Shown piece after piece: positions 16,536-27,600 of a stretch of DNA of 56,801 nt. How positions within the stretch are numbered: the first letter of the stretch is position 1; every line of letters begins with the position of its first letter. The notes below the pieces were generated by a model, which saw only the letters and a list, made by a program, of their open reading frames with translations, was not told the DNA's origin and did no database searches. The position numbers were made by a program, and so were the translations under genes. Location: the NCBI RefSeq assembly GCF_030580865.1, contig NZ_JAUQSY010000025.1, positions 1 to 56,801 on the forward strand. Reading direction: 5' to 3'. The DNA comes from Hymenobacter aranciens. Its GTDB lineage: Bacteria > Bacteroidota > Bacteroidia > Cytophagales > Hymenobacteraceae.

Positions 16536-16937
16536 CTATTTAATTCTTATTAGTTCTTTGCTAGCATATCCAGATATTGCACTGTTTTCATTCATGGATA
16601 TATTGTTTAAACTCGAAATTGCTTCTTTGGTACCGATTGCAGCTAAGGCTTTTATGCACTTTCTCGCAAGCTGATACGTATCATCATAAGCTAGGTACTC
16701 AAAGCGCTTTGTAGCTGTAGCTGCTAGATAGGGTATCGAAAAAGGATCTTTTAATTGCTGCAGATAATGCGCGATAGTTTCATGACTAAAATGCCAATCT
16801 TGGAGCAGCAACTCACACAACACCTCCGTGTTTGCTTTTGAAAACACATTGTCTTGCGTTAAAAAGTACAAAGCATCTTCTAGGCGTTCAGGATTGTGCT
16901 CGACTAAGCTTTTCTTTAATTCGAGATTTATGTCCAT
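16536..16937 (-). CDS. HEAT-repeat-like putative immunity protein for the TcC/Rhs tip
   Basis: 133 aa, all helical: LEDALYFLT, ETIAHYLQQLKDPFSIPYLAATATKR, LARKCIKALAAIGTKEAISSLNNI. These helix pairs with a Gly/Thr turn resemble HEAT/PBS-lyase-type repeats, a fold common among polymorphic-toxin immunity proteins. It starts 29 bp after the toxin stop and shares the AT-rich composition of the toxin tip rather than that of the GC-rich core. This argues that tip and immunity gene arrived as one cassette. It probably binds the tip in the producer's cytoplasm. The pairing is by position, not homology. Confidence 0.7.
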   Translation of the reverse strand: MDINLELKKSLVEHNPERLEDALYFLTQDNVFSKANTEVLCELLLQDWHFSHETIAHYLQQLKDPFSIPYLAATATKRFEYLAYDDTYQLARKCIKALAAIGTKEAISSLNNISMNENSAISGYASKELIRIK

Positions 16938-16966
16938 TTGAAAAAAATAAAAATGATTTAACGTGA

Positions 16967-19900
16967 TTAATTAATTCTTCTGAAAGAACTTATATTGGAA
17001 TTAAAAATTTCAAGGGCTTTTCCGTTCCCAAGACCAATATTCACTTGATGTCCTTCGAATTTGAAGAATGCGTTACTAGTCTTCCAATTCTCGCCAACTA
17101 GGGGCATGCTTTTATATGGGTTTTTAACAGCTGCATTGCGCACCCCAATTTTTTCAAATTCTGCAACAGTACCAGGGTTCAATTTAAATTCCACTAATAC
17201 TCCATCGTACGTTGCTGCATATTCACTTGTGCGAGAGAGAAATGTTTCTGTACCCGCAGGCATTTTTCCTGTTTTCATGAGGATTTCGTACGCCTCTGCT
17301 GTCATAGAACGATAAAACGTCTCGACTGTTTGTGGTGCAGCTTTAGTAAAGACTTCAGTTGTAGCAGCAATCGGGCCAAGGCTTCGCGAAGTACTTGCTC
17401 CTACTTCTAAAGATAATGCTCCAACTCTTTCAGCAGTACTAGCTACGCGAGCCCCTCTTAATACCCAAGCAGTATAGAGCATTTCAACGCCTATAGAAGC
17501 CCCCTCTGTTAAAAGAAATAAAGGGACTTCACGCGCAGCTGCAAAGTTGGTGGCCACCATCCCGTTAGGGTTATTTGGCTCACCACCTGCCATCAAGGGG
17601 TCCGTACCAGCACCAGCTTTCATCGCAGCATCGTATCCTGCTTGCTTGTTAAATTCAGCCTGCAATTGAGAGGAAGGCGCCTGCGAGATTATAGCATCAT
17701 TAGCTGCTGAATTTCTATAAGACGCTAACTTATTCGCAAGGGAAGTATTATGAGCAGCTGGCTTTTGAGCAGTTGACTTCACACTACGGTGCTGCGACAA
17801 TGGCTTTGTTTGGTCTTGCACAGTCGCAGTTGACGGTCGTAGATTTTGGGTGCCCTGTGCTTTCCCCCCACTATTAGTTGCGCGCTGCTCTTCTGCGCCA
17901 TCCAAGTCAGTGAAGTTTATAGGCTTATTACCCGCATACTGATAAGGCGTATAGTAGGTATACTTCGCGGCTAGTGGGTCCACAGAAACAAACCGGCAAA
18001 TCCACGGCGCATAGTAGCGCATGCCGTAATAATAGAAGCCGGATTCCTCATCGAGTTCCTTACCGCAGAAACGGAAGCGCTGCCGGGCGTAGCCTGAGAA
18101 GCTGGTCTCGCCGAAGGGATAGTACTCCTCCCGGCTCACCTCGCCCCCGCTGGCATCGGTCTGCCCGGCCGTGCTGCCCAGGTGGTCGGCCAGCGGGTAC
18201 AACTCGGCCGGGCGCTGGTCGCCCAAGGCATCCCCGCTGCGCCGCTGGTACAGGCGGCTCTGCCCGTCGAGCACGGCCAGAGTGGTTTGTTCAGCGCTTA
18301 TCGTGGAGCTGCTGACCTCGTAGCGGTGCTCGAAGCCGCCGTCCACGTACACCGTCACCTGCCACGTGCCGGCGCTGGTCTGCACCAACTTCTTCGTGCG
18401 CTGCCCGCCCGCGTCATAGAGGTACTGCGCCAGCACCGTCGGCGCGGTGTGGGTCGGCGTTGGCCCGGTCCAGTTGGCGTACTGCCGCAACTGGTTAGCC
18501 CCGTCCCAGCCCAGGTGCCGGCTGCCGTTCTCCCGCGCGATGTTGCCCGCCTTATCGTGCACGTATTGCACCGCCGGACCGGTGCCGAAGCTAACTTCTT
18601 GCAGATAGTTGCGCCCGGCCACGTAGCTGAATGTGCGCGTGAAGCTGTTCTGCCCCACGTGCTGCAGCTGCGCGATGTTGCCCAGCTTGTCGTATTGGTA
18701 AAACTGCCGGTAAAAGCGGGTGCTGTCTACCCCCTCCGTGCGGGTGCTCTCCTGCCAGGGGCGGCCGGGCGTGGGCTGGTTCTCCCGCCCGGTGGCTTCG
18801 AGCAGGCGGTAGAGCGCGTCGTAGGCAAACTCGCGCGTGAGCAGGTCATCCCCTTGGACGCCGCGTCCGGTGCCGCGCTCGGTCATGCCCACGATGTTGC
18901 CGGCCAGGTCGTAGGCGTAGCTCGTGTCCTGGCGGGTGCTGCCGCTGAGCGGGGTGAGCGTGTCGCCCGTGGCCGTATACTTTTCCGTGCGCAGGCGCCG
19001 GAGACGGAAGTTGACCCGGTCGTAGGCGTAGCGCGTGAGCAGGCCGTTGCCGCGGGCCAGCAGCAGGCGCTGCCCCTTGGCATTATAGGCCACGTGCGCC
19101 ACCAGCAGCTGGCCATCCAGCGCGGCCTGCGCCAGCGAGCCGGCCCGGTTGTAGCTCGGCAGTAGTACTGCGCGCGACTCACTGCGGCCCGGCTCGGCCG
19201 GCAGGGTCATCCGGGTAGGTCGGTTCAGGGCGTCGTATTGGGCCGTAGTCTGGTAGGAGCGCGGCGCCAGCCGGGCCTGGGCCGGCGTTTCCCAGTTCGG
19301 GTCAGCGGCCGGCTGGGCGAGGGCGTCCCAGTGCGCGTTAGTATCGGCGGGCAGGGCGGTCCACCCGGCGGCGGCCCCGCTGGCCCAGGCCGCGGTCAGG
19401 TCCTCGTCGCGTACCACGCGCCGCACTTTGTCGAGCACGTTGCCTTTAAAATCGCAGGCCGTCACCGTCAGCAGGCCGGCCTCGTCGTAGTGCCGGGCCA
19501 CCTGCCCGACCAGGTTGGTGGCCGGGTCGGTGCCGTACACCAGACGCTGGCGGCGGGTAGTACGTTCGCCAGCCTGGTCGCGGGTCCAAGCGTCGGCTAG
19601 GCGCCCGAGCTCGTCGTAAGCTTGCAGCTGCAAGGTGCCGCGCTGCAGGTGCCAGCTGTGCAGCGGCTGGCCCGCCCCGTCATACAGCAGGTACTGCGTG
19701 CCGCCGTCGAGGTGCTGCGTGTAGAGAATATTGGCTCCTGGGTCATCCTCGCCGCCTTTTGGGCGCAGGTCGTAGTGGTGGATAAACGAGTCGCGTCCCA
19801 GCGCATCCTGCACCCGCGTGCGGTTGCCCCGCAGGTCGTACCAGAACTGCATGACGACCTCTTTGAGCGGGCCGCCCGGCGTGGTGGCCTCCAGGCGGTC

Positions 19901-22900
19901 AATGGTCTGCACCACCCGGCCGAGCGCATCAAAGCGCGCACTCTGCGGGGTGTAGCGGTGCGCAGCCGCAGTCCCCGGGGCACCCGCCGGGTGCGTAAGC
20001 TCGGCCAGGTCGTTGGCATCGTAGGTGTACGTTTCCCAGGCCGAGGGTAGAAACTCCTCCAGGTAGTGCTGCCCGCGGGGGCCGGGCGTGCCATGCACGA
20101 CCCGCTGCTCGGTGCCATCGGGGTTGAGGGTGCGAATGGCCTGCCCCCGGGGATTGTAATAGAGCCGGGTGCGCTGGCCGCGGGCCGCCGCTTCGGCCGC
20201 CACAAAGGCGAAATCCTGCGAAAAGAAGGGCTCGTACTTCTCCACGACCTGGCCCTTGTTGTCGTACACCTGCCAGCCGCTGACGACGACGTGGAAGTGT
20301 CCCGCCGCGACGCGGCGCCCCACGGCGGGGGCGTTAGGGAGCCCCGCCGTGGCAGGCAGGCCGCTGTCGCCGAAGGCTGCGTCGCCAAACAACACGTCTT
20401 CGGCCTGGGAGCGGGTTTGCAGCAACCGGCCGAAGCCGTCGCTGTACTCGCGCTTGACCAGTGTATCATCGGTGCGCGTATCCAACGGATGCCAATGGGT
20501 CTCGCGCTGAGTGGTCTGCACCCAGCACGGCTGGCGGCGGCCATCAGTAAAGGCGTGAAAGTTGTACGTCAGGGTCGTGCTGGGCACGTAGTCCGGTACG
20601 GCAGCCGAACTGGCCGCCTCAACTTTTACATCGCCCTCATTGGCGCCAAACTTCCCTAGAATACCCGTTTTATAGAGTAACCCCAGGGGCGAGAAGCCAT
20701 AAGCCGTGCGGTTCAGGTTGGGGTCGGTCACAAGTCGGGCCTGTAGCACCCGATAGTCGTAGCGAGCCGTCGTCTGGTGCCCCAGCGCATCGGTCGTCGT
20801 CACCGGCAGCAGGGCATAGCCGTCGTAGCTCACGCGGCTCACCCGCGTTTGGGGGGCACCGCCAGCGGCTACCTGGGCCAGCGGGTCGAGCATGGCCTGC
20901 ACCAGGCCCCGCGCCACGGCGGGCACTGGGGAAAGCTGAAAGTCGTACTGCCGTCGCTCGGTGTTCTGGTAGTAATGGTTTACTTCCTGGCCGTTAATTG
21001 TGAGCGTTTCCACGTGGTAACCGGCGCGTCCTTGCGGATACGTGGCCTGGTAGGCATCGCGAAATGCCTGCGGGTAATCACTAGTCCAAACCAGAGGCTT
21101 CTGCAGCAGGAGCGGCGTGCCTCCATATGCCCGCGTCAGCAAGTCGCTGGTCAGCAGTAATACCTCCGACCGGGTCAGCGCCCCATAGCTGCCAAGCTCC
21201 CCAATGGAACGCCCCTGGAAGGCATCCCCATCATAGTACTGCCGGGAGCGGCCCAGCAACGCTACGGCCAGGGTTGCAAACTGGGCTGGGTTGAGCGCCC
21301 TGGCAACCAAGTCGGGTAACAAGAGCCCGGTTGGTTTTACCTCGTAGGAGGTGCTTTCACTACCGCGGTCTACCAGATACAGGTCAGCACGGTCGTAGGT
21401 ATTCCGACTGGCCATAGTGGTAGTGGCGTAGCCGGCGTACTGGCTGATACTTACCGATACCAGGGCATCCGTCACCGGCTGGGTGCGGTTCCAGGTACGA
21501 GGCAGCGCCACGCTGAGCTGGCGACGGGCCTGCCCGTAGTTGTCATAGTCCCCAGTGTAGGACACCTGCGTCATCGGGTCGGTGCCGCGCTCCCACTGCG
21601 TGGTGCGCTGGGCCAGCCCGTGAGCGAAGAAAATGGGCCGTTCCGGCTGCCGAGCAGGCGTGGTCGAGGGGGGGGCGAACGCCAGCACGACGTCGCCACT
21701 GTCAGGCTGCACCCGCAGTACCTGCGCCACGCCAGTTAGGCTTTCGGTTACGGTATAGGGCCGGTCCTGCCGGGCAGTACCATCAAGGGCATACAATTCA
21801 GTGCGCAGGGTGCTGCCGCGCAGGGTGCGGAACGCATCGCGGCGGTGCCGCCGGGGCAGGCTCCGAATCAGGTCGGTCATGCCCGCCGGGCGTTGCATTA
21901 GCGGTACCTTCTGCCCATTCGCGGGCAGTATAGTCAGGTCTACCTCTTGCCAGTACTCATTGCTTAAATCCAGCTCCTCCCACTCCCCAAACTCATCGCC
22001 CACCGGCCCCAGGTGAAACCAGGTGCGCGTTTCCAGCGGTGGCGAATAGTACTCGGCCGCCACCGGCAGGTTCGTGCGCGGCGGCACGCCCAGCACCGGC
22101 CCGGTCTCAAAATCCACCGGGCTGAAATCAGCCGCGTCGAAATCACCCGGCAGCGGCACCAGCGGCAGGCCCGTGGTGGTGGCCAGCAGGCCCGCGCTGT
22201 TATAGTCCTCGAACGACTGCGTGTCGCGCTGGTCCACCCGCCCGAAGCCCCGGAACTCCCGCTCGCCCCCGTCCCAGTAGCCGTGGTGGTAGCTGTACTC
22301 GGTGGTCATCTTGCCCCCCGAAATCTGGTCCACCACTTCCACGTGGCTCACCACCTGCACCGGAAACGGTAGCGGCGTGCGCCAGCGCGTGGCCGGGCGC
22401 TGAGCATCGGCTACGTAATACTTGGTGGAAGGCGCGTAGCCCACCCGCGTGAGCGCCCCCATCTGGTTATCCATCTGGTTCAGCACGTACGGCTTTACCC
22501 GGCCCGTCAAATCCAGGAACAGGTACTGCTGCGCCCGGCCCACCGCCGTGGCATCGCGGGTCCAGAGCACGCCAGCCACGCCCGTACCCAGTAGGTCGGT
22601 AATGCGTACCGACGAAGCATCAGTCAGTGGCGGCGTGCCCGTGATTTCCAGCGGGGCCGACCAGCCATTGCCGCTCTGGTTGAGCCACAGTGTAAGCTTG
22701 TTGTTCTGGATGTAGAGGCAGTCGTCAAGTCCGTCACCATCTACATCGCCGAAGAATACGTGCGCCGGATTGTAGCCACGTGGCAGCACCGGGCTGTTAC
22801 GCATAGCTATGCGCTGGCCCCAGCGCCCGCGACCCAGGTTGGGCCAATACTCGATGCGCCCGCTATGCACCATACACAGCGCCTGCAGGCCATTGCAGAG

Positions 22901-24616
22901 GCGAGCCAGGCGTACGCGCGGGTCTTGGAAGCTCACGGCCGGAAAATCCTCCAGCGTGCTTTTATTCACCTGCTGCACCTCGCCGAAACCTTGCTCGGGG
23001 TCATTGTAGAAGTACTCAAAGCGGCTGCCGTTGCGCAGCACGTCGGTCACGCCGTCGCCGTCGAGGTCGAGCAGCTTTACTTCGGGGTCGGCGAAGCTGA
23101 AGCTGGGCCGTTGCTTATACTTGTGGAACGCCTTTTTATCCCACAGACCGGTGAAGCGCAGGGGAAAATACCCGGACAGCCCATCGCGGTTCACCAGCAG
23201 GTCGGCCGTGCCGTTGCCGTTGGCGTCGAGCAGCTGCACATCCGGGTCGGCCAGATGCAGGCCGCCCGGGGCGTTGGGCATGGAACGGGGCAGGTCAAAA
23301 CGACCATTTCCCAGATTCTTCCAGTAGCGGGCCACGCCGCCCCCGAGCTGCACGATGTCGGGCAGTCCATGCCCGAACACGTCGATGAGTTCCAGCTCCG
23401 GATTGGCCAGCGAGGTACTTGGCAGCTCGCCTTCCACCGGGAAGAAGCGCTGCAGCAGTGGCGCAAAGGTGGAATAGCCGAACTCCAGCGGCGGCATCTG
23501 TTCTGTACGGTCATCCTCATCCACTGCGGTGAGGTCGTATCCCATTACCTGCACCTGGTGCAGCAGCGAGACGCCGTTAAGCGGTTGCGGCTGGGCTGGC
23601 GCCCGGTCCACATACGTCAGGGCGTAGGTTTTCACTGTCACCCGGCTAGGGGCGCCTACGTAGCCGTGCGGGTTAGCAGCATCGATATGGGTGTAGCCGG
23701 GGTACTCATGCGGATTGGGCATGGGCCGGTCGGCCACCTCAGGATGCGTGAGCGTGCGAATGGCCGTGCAGCGCTGGGTCGTGCGTTGCTCGAAGCCGCT
23801 GCCATAGTCCGAAAACGGGTCTGGGCGCGTCTCATAATCGAACTCAGCACTGACCAGATACTTTTTCGGGGCACTGGGCGTCGCATTGCCGTAGTCCACG
23901 TAGCGAATGCGCCGCAGATAGGTCTGCTCGTACTGGTGAACGCCAGTGGTGGCGCGCTCGCGGGTGTAGTCGTAGAGTATGTCGTTGCCGAACAAATCCA
24001 CCGTGCGCGTCAAGTGCCAGGCGAAAATATTCCCCGGGTGCAGCGGGTCAGCGATGATGGCTTGGTTGTCTGGATTAGCAGCGGGCTGACCGCCTTCTCG
24101 CTCTAGCACGGGCACGGTTTCAGAGCCGTAGAAGCTGCGCAGCCCATCCTTGCTCCACACCAGCCAATAGTCGTAATACTGCTGGGCGTCGTCGTGGTAG
24201 CGGTAGTGCTCGATGCGGGCAAATAGCCCCTCCGTACGGGGCCGGTACTGCACCTTATGGCCGGTGCGGCCCACCTCCGTCAGCTTCTTGCGTACGATGG
24301 GCACCAAATCCTCGGCTCCAGAGAGGATGAAGACGTCCTGGTCGTCATCGTAGCGTGGAATGCCCTTGCTGGTCTTGCGCGTCACGCCCGGCACGCTCAG
24401 GTTCCAGCCCAGCCCGAAGGCCGAGTTGCCGTTACCCGTGCTATAGCCCAGTGTCAGCTCCGGCTGGAAGCCATTGCGGCCCGGCGGCAAGGCAATCGGC
24501 ACGGAAAAGTTGCCGGTACCAGTGAACAGGTCAGGCGAGAATTTCTCGCCTAACCCGCCCACGGCTCCGCCACCCTTGGGTAGCGAAATGGCACTGGCGC
24601 CGGACGTATTGCTCAT
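16967..24616 (-). CDS. Fused TcB-TcC toxin-complex protein with Rhs core and exchangeable tip
   Basis: 2549 aa. The N-terminus is an SpvB/TcB domain (SISLPKGGGAVGG, then FSPDLFTGTGNFSVPIALP, then GFGLGWNLS-type motifs). FG-GAP-like propeller repeats (DLDGDGVTDVL, FGDVDGDGLDDC) and TcB middle domains follow, then YD/RHS repeats. The core ends at FYYYGMRYYAPWICRFVSVDPLA and YQYAGNKPINFTDLDG (about residue 2240). The last about 306 residues (16967-17887) are AT-rich and unrelated to the core: the toxin tip. Its end (ETFYRSMTAEAYEILMKTGK, ETFLSRTSEYA, then FKFEGHQVNIGLGNG) resembles ART-like polymorphic toxin tips; that enzyme call is inference. In Tc toxins this cocoon holds and autoproteolytically frees the tip, and docks on the TcA pore. 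It lies 52 bp after TcA, same strand. Confidence 0.92.
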   Translation of the reverse strand: MSNTSGASAISLPKGGGAVGGLGEKFSPDLFTGTGNFSVPIALPPGRNGFQPELTLGYSTGNGNSAFGLGWNLSVPGVTRKTSKGIPRYDDDQDVFILSGAEDLVPIVRKKLTEVGRTGHKVQYRPRTEGLFARIEHYRYHDDAQQYYDYWLVWSKDGLRSFYGSETVPVLEREGGQPAANPDNQAIIADPLHPGNIFAWHLTRTVDLFGNDILYDYTRERATTGVHQYEQTYLRRIRYVDYGNATPSAPKKYLVSAEFDYETRPDPFSDYGSGFEQRTTQRCTAIRTLTHPEVADRPMPNPHEYPGYTHIDAANPHGYVGAPSRVTVKTYALTYVDRAPAQPQPLNGVSLLHQVQVMGYDLTAVDEDDRTEQMPPLEFGYSTFAPLLQRFFPVEGELPSTSLANPELELIDVFGHGLPDIVQLGGGVARYWKNLGNGRFDLPRSMPNAPGGLHLADPDVQLLDANGNGTADLLVNRDGLSGYFPLRFTGLWDKKAFHKYKQRPSFSFADPEVKLLDLDGDGVTDVLRNGSRFEYFYNDPEQGFGEVQQVNKSTLEDFPAVSFQDPRVRLARLCNGLQALCMVHSGRIEYWPNLGRGRWGQRIAMRNSPVLPRGYNPAHVFFGDVDGDGLDDCLYIQNNKLTLWLNQSGNGWSAPLEITGTPPLTDASSVRITDLLGTGVAGVLWTRDATAVGRAQQYLFLDLTGRVKPYVLNQMDNQMGALTRVGYAPSTKYYVADAQRPATRWRTPLPFPVQVVSHVEVVDQISGGKMTTEYSYHHGYWDGGEREFRGFGRVDQRDTQSFEDYNSAGLLATTTGLPLVPLPGDFDAADFSPVDFETGPVLGVPPRTNLPVAAEYYSPPLETRTWFHLGPVGDEFGEWEELDLSNEYWQEVDLTILPANGQKVPLMQRPAGMTDLIRSLPRRHRRDAFRTLRGSTLRTELYALDGTARQDRPYTVTESLTGVAQVLRVQPDSGDVVLAFAPPSTTPARQPERPIFFAHGLAQRTTQWERGTDPMTQVSYTGDYDNYGQARRQLSVALPRTWNRTQPVTDALVSVSISQYAGYATTTMASRNTYDRADLYLVDRGSESTSYEVKPTGLLLPDLVARALNPAQFATLAVALLGRSRQYYDGDAFQGRSIGELGSYGALTRSEVLLLTSDLLTRAYGGTPLLLQKPLVWTSDYPQAFRDAYQATYPQGRAGYHVETLTINGQEVNHYYQNTERRQYDFQLSPVPAVARGLVQAMLDPLAQVAAGGAPQTRVSRVSYDGYALLPVTTTDALGHQTTARYDYRVLQARLVTDPNLNRTAYGFSPLGLLYKTGILGKFGANEGDVKVEAASSAAVPDYVPSTTLTYNFHAFTDGRRQPCWVQTTQRETHWHPLDTRTDDTLVKREYSDGFGRLLQTRSQAEDVLFGDAAFGDSGLPATAGLPNAPAVGRRVAAGHFHVVVSGWQVYDNKGQVVEKYEPFFSQDFAFVAAEAAARGQRTRLYYNPRGQAIRTLNPDGTEQRVVHGTPGPRGQHYLEEFLPSAWETYTYDANDLAELTHPAGAPGTAAAHRYTPQSARFDALGRVVQTIDRLEATTPGGPLKEVVMQFWYDLRGNRTRVQDALGRDSFIHHYDLRPKGGEDDPGANILYTQHLDGGTQYLLYDGAGQPLHSWHLQRGTLQLQAYDELGRLADAWTRDQAGERTTRRQRLVYGTDPATNLVGQVARHYDEAGLLTVTACDFKGNVLDKVRRVVRDEDLTAAWASGAAAGWTALPADTNAHWDALAQPAADPNWETPAQARLAPRSYQTTAQYDALNRPTRMTLPAEPGRSESRAVLLPSYNRAGSLAQAALDGQLLVAHVAYNAKGQRLLLARGNGLLTRYAYDRVNFRLRRLRTEKYTATGDTLTPLSGSTRQDTSYAYDLAGNIVGMTERGTGRGVQGDDLLTREFAYDALYRLLEATGRENQPTPGRPWQESTRTEGVDSTRFYRQFYQYDKLGNIAQLQHVGQNSFTRTFSYVAGRNYLQEVSFGTGPAVQYVHDKAGNIARENGSRHLGWDGANQLRQYANWTGPTPTHTAPTVLAQYLYDAGGQRTKKLVQTSAGTWQVTVYVDGGFEHRYEVSSSTISAEQTTLAVLDGQSRLYQRRSGDALGDQRPAELYPLADHLGSTAGQTDASGGEVSREEYYPFGETSFSGYARQRFRFCGKELDEESGFYYYGMRYYAPWICRFVSVDPLAAKYTYYTPYQYAGNKPINFTDLDGAEEQRATNSGGKAQGTQNLRPSTATVQDQTKPLSQHRSVKSTAQKPAAHNTSLANKLASYRNSAANDAIISQAPSSQLQAEFNKQAGYDAAMKAGAGTDPLMAGGEPNNPNGMVATNFAAAREVPLFLLTEGASIGVEMLYTAWVLRGARVASTAERVGALSLEVGASTSRSLGPIAATTEVFTKAAPQTVETFYRSMTAEAYEILMKTGKMPAGTETFLSRTSEYAATYDGVLVEFKLNPGTVAEFEKIGVRNAAVKNPYKSMPLVGENWKTSNAFFKFEGHQVNIGLGNGKALEIFNSNISSFRRIN

Positions 24617-24668
24617 GACAAAAGATTAAGAAGCAAGGTAGGCAGATTATCTTAGCAAGAGGTAGCGT

Positions 24669-27600
24669 TTATACTAGCGTGTAAGTTGGTGCGGTACCTT
24701 CCACCTCCAGAATTAAGTACAGGTCATTAACCTTACCTTGGTCAAAGCGAGCTTTCAAAGCAGGCGTAAATCCTACGTTCAACTCCCAATCGCCTGTTGG
24801 CAACGTGTTGATTAGAGAGATAAGTGCTCGCGCATTACCTGTTGCCAACGGGCCGTTCCCGGCCCCAGTGCGAGTGCTAATAAGCCCATACTGATTCGTA
24901 CGGGAGGGAACAACCGCATTGCCGCTACCGCTACGGCTAAGAGAGATATCAAGGCCGCTGCGGTCCGTAAACTCGTCGTCGAGGGGCGCGTCGAGGTAAA
25001 TGGAAACGGAGCGAATGGTGACCTCCCGCAAGTTAGTCGGCAAATCAGCTGCGGTGATACTAAAGCGAGCGACATATCGGTCATCCAAGGCCAAATCAGC
25101 AGCGTGGTGCAAATCATACCACTGGTCGGCAAAGCGATTACGGAAGCTGAACGCTACCATTTGCTGCCGCTCAGCTTCCATGCCTTTGACCACTTGCTGG
25201 CCGTAGTCATAACTTTCCAGCGCCGTGTACTCTAACGTAATCAGTACATCGGCAATGGTGGTAAAGTCAAGATTACCATTGGCAGCAGGCTGTAGCGAGA
25301 ATACCCACGGCACATCTACGCCCGTGCCTTCGAAGGGATACAACAGCTCATTCGCTTGCTGCTCCAGCTCAAACAGCCCCGTAGCGTTGATAGGGGAAGT
25401 CAGGCTCACCGACTCAGCGGGACGCGGTAACGTCAGAGTCTGGAATGGCGTGCCGCCTACGACCACCCGGGAATTTCCGGCGGTGCTGAGCTTGGCCTTG
25501 ATACCATCGGTGGGAGGCACGAGCGCGATAACTGACGTACGTACCCGTCGGATAATGCGCAGGTAATGCCCTGGGAAATCCTGGTCGAAACGTGTTTGTG
25601 GGATAGCAAAGGGCAAGACCCCAGTTTCGCGAAAACGCACAAATTCGGTCGGGAAGTCCTGGGCCAATGACACCGTCTTGGTCAGTTGGAGCTTGCGTCG
25701 GTTGGTTTCGAAAGCGTACTGGTCGAGGCGAGTCAGGTCTTGTAGCAGGCGGATGGAGCCAGTCAGGCCCTTACGGTCCACTGCGGCGCTTACGGCGCTG
25801 GGGTCCATCACCGAGGAACTGTCAGCCGGGGGGGTCCAGTAATCTTCCTGTACCATCCCCGCTGGTACCTCCTGACGCTCGAAGGCCAGCTGCAATTCTG
25901 CCGTACGAGCTGTGGCCGTGGCCTGCTGTAAGAAATAACTGTAGGCCGACTCCAGTACTTGGCTCATCCAATCGTAGAGTTCAGCGCTGGTAAACTTGGT
26001 CGTCAGAAAGTTAAGCAGTACTTCCGCATGGTCAAGTTGCAGTTCTGAGATGCGTTTTTCTTGGCCCACAATACGCATGCGGTCCTCGGACAGGTGAATT
26101 TGCTGCTGGCCGATTTCGATATCTTTCGAGGCCTGGTTGCGCAGGAAAGCCCACTCCTGCATGCGGCGCTCATTTGTGGCCCGAAACTGAGCGATTTGGA
26201 TATCTGCCCTTGCATTAGCAACCCCAATGCCAGCCACTGCAGCCCACATGGAGGCTGCTTGATAGACACCTGCCAAGGATTCCTTTCCATATGCTGCGGT
26301 CGCAACTACTCCGATTGCACTAGCAGCAGCATTGAGAGAGGTCTGGATTATGGAGTATGTGTTCTCCGAGCTAATCGCGTCGAGTAGGTCTTGTTCGAAC
26401 TGGATTATGCCTTGGTCCAACCACTCGGTATACTGGTTTTCCATTAACTCGCTTCGTTGCAATTGCAACTCCGCTAAGTCGATGCTGTCTTCGGCCTCTT
26501 TTGTGCGTAAGTTTTGTAGCTGAACGCTAGCCTTATTAACTGCGATGTCCTGCCGGGCCTTCAACAGATTATATGCCTCCGAATCTCGCTTCTCCAGCGT
26601 CGATAGCAAGGAAGATTCAGCCTGTTGGGCTAGCGCTACCAGTTGCCGCGCTCGCTCAATGATGTATACGTAGCGGTACTGCGTAGCTGGCACTACCAAA
26701 CGCCCACTGGTCGAGAGTTGGCCATTCGCACCAATTACCGGCATGCCACTGGTTGTATCCGTCGGAGCTGCGTAGGGGTCGAGTTCACGCTGTAGGCCCG
26801 CAATGTTGCGGCAAGTGCGGATTTTATAAAGGTTCAATTCTGCTTGTAACAACAGCGCGTAAGGTACTGGATTAGTTGGTACACAGAAGCTGGCATTATA
26901 AAAGGGCACAAATGGCCGCGTCGTTCGTAGCGCTAACTGTAACTGAAGCTCAGGCGGATATACGACCCCATCCTCAAAGTTGCCTTCGACCTTCCTGGCT
27001 AGCCAGGAGTAGTTACTCACATTCGTCTGCTCCTCAACTTGCCTGGCTAGTTCGATTTGCTTGGCCAATGCCATAAACCGCTCCTGCACTTGCTTGGCCA
27101 GCATCTGGCTGCTAGCATCTGTTTGCGTGGTAGTAGGCAGACCTGGACGCTGCTGGGTAGGCAGCGCCATTGCGCTATCAGTACTGCCCTGCGTATCGCA
27201 TAGGGTTTCATACTTGCCAATGAGTGCCCCTAAGTCCGCATTTATAAGCGTCCAGGCAGCATTAAACTGGGTGGCCCAACTACCATCACCACGCGCTTGA
27301 CTGAAAAGCTGAATAATGCCAAGTCTGGGCGTATCGTTAATGGTTTGTTGCTCTAGGATATTTAGAATTACTTGACGCTGATTAACAGCGGCGAGCAAGT
27401 CCTTCATAGCCTGCCATTCAGCAGCCCATGCAGGCACCACTAGCACATCCAGCTGGTTCAAAATTGCATAGCAATCTTGCACGTCGAAAGACAGGATATC
27501 CTGGCGCAGGGGCTTTAGGGCCAATTCGTACAGGCTGCGGGCCCGGGAAACTGACTCCACGGTATCGCGCGTGAATTCACTGTCGGCATACGCCAGCAAG

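Noticed and set aside
18182..19165. 327-codon open frame antisense to the Rhs core
   Set aside because: Shadow of the Rhs repeats; the same pattern appears antisense to the decayed core copy at 15988-16485.
22760..24106. 448-codon open frame antisense to the TcB part
   Set aside because: Mirror of the real gene in a GC-rich region; His/Val/Gln-biased with no domain.
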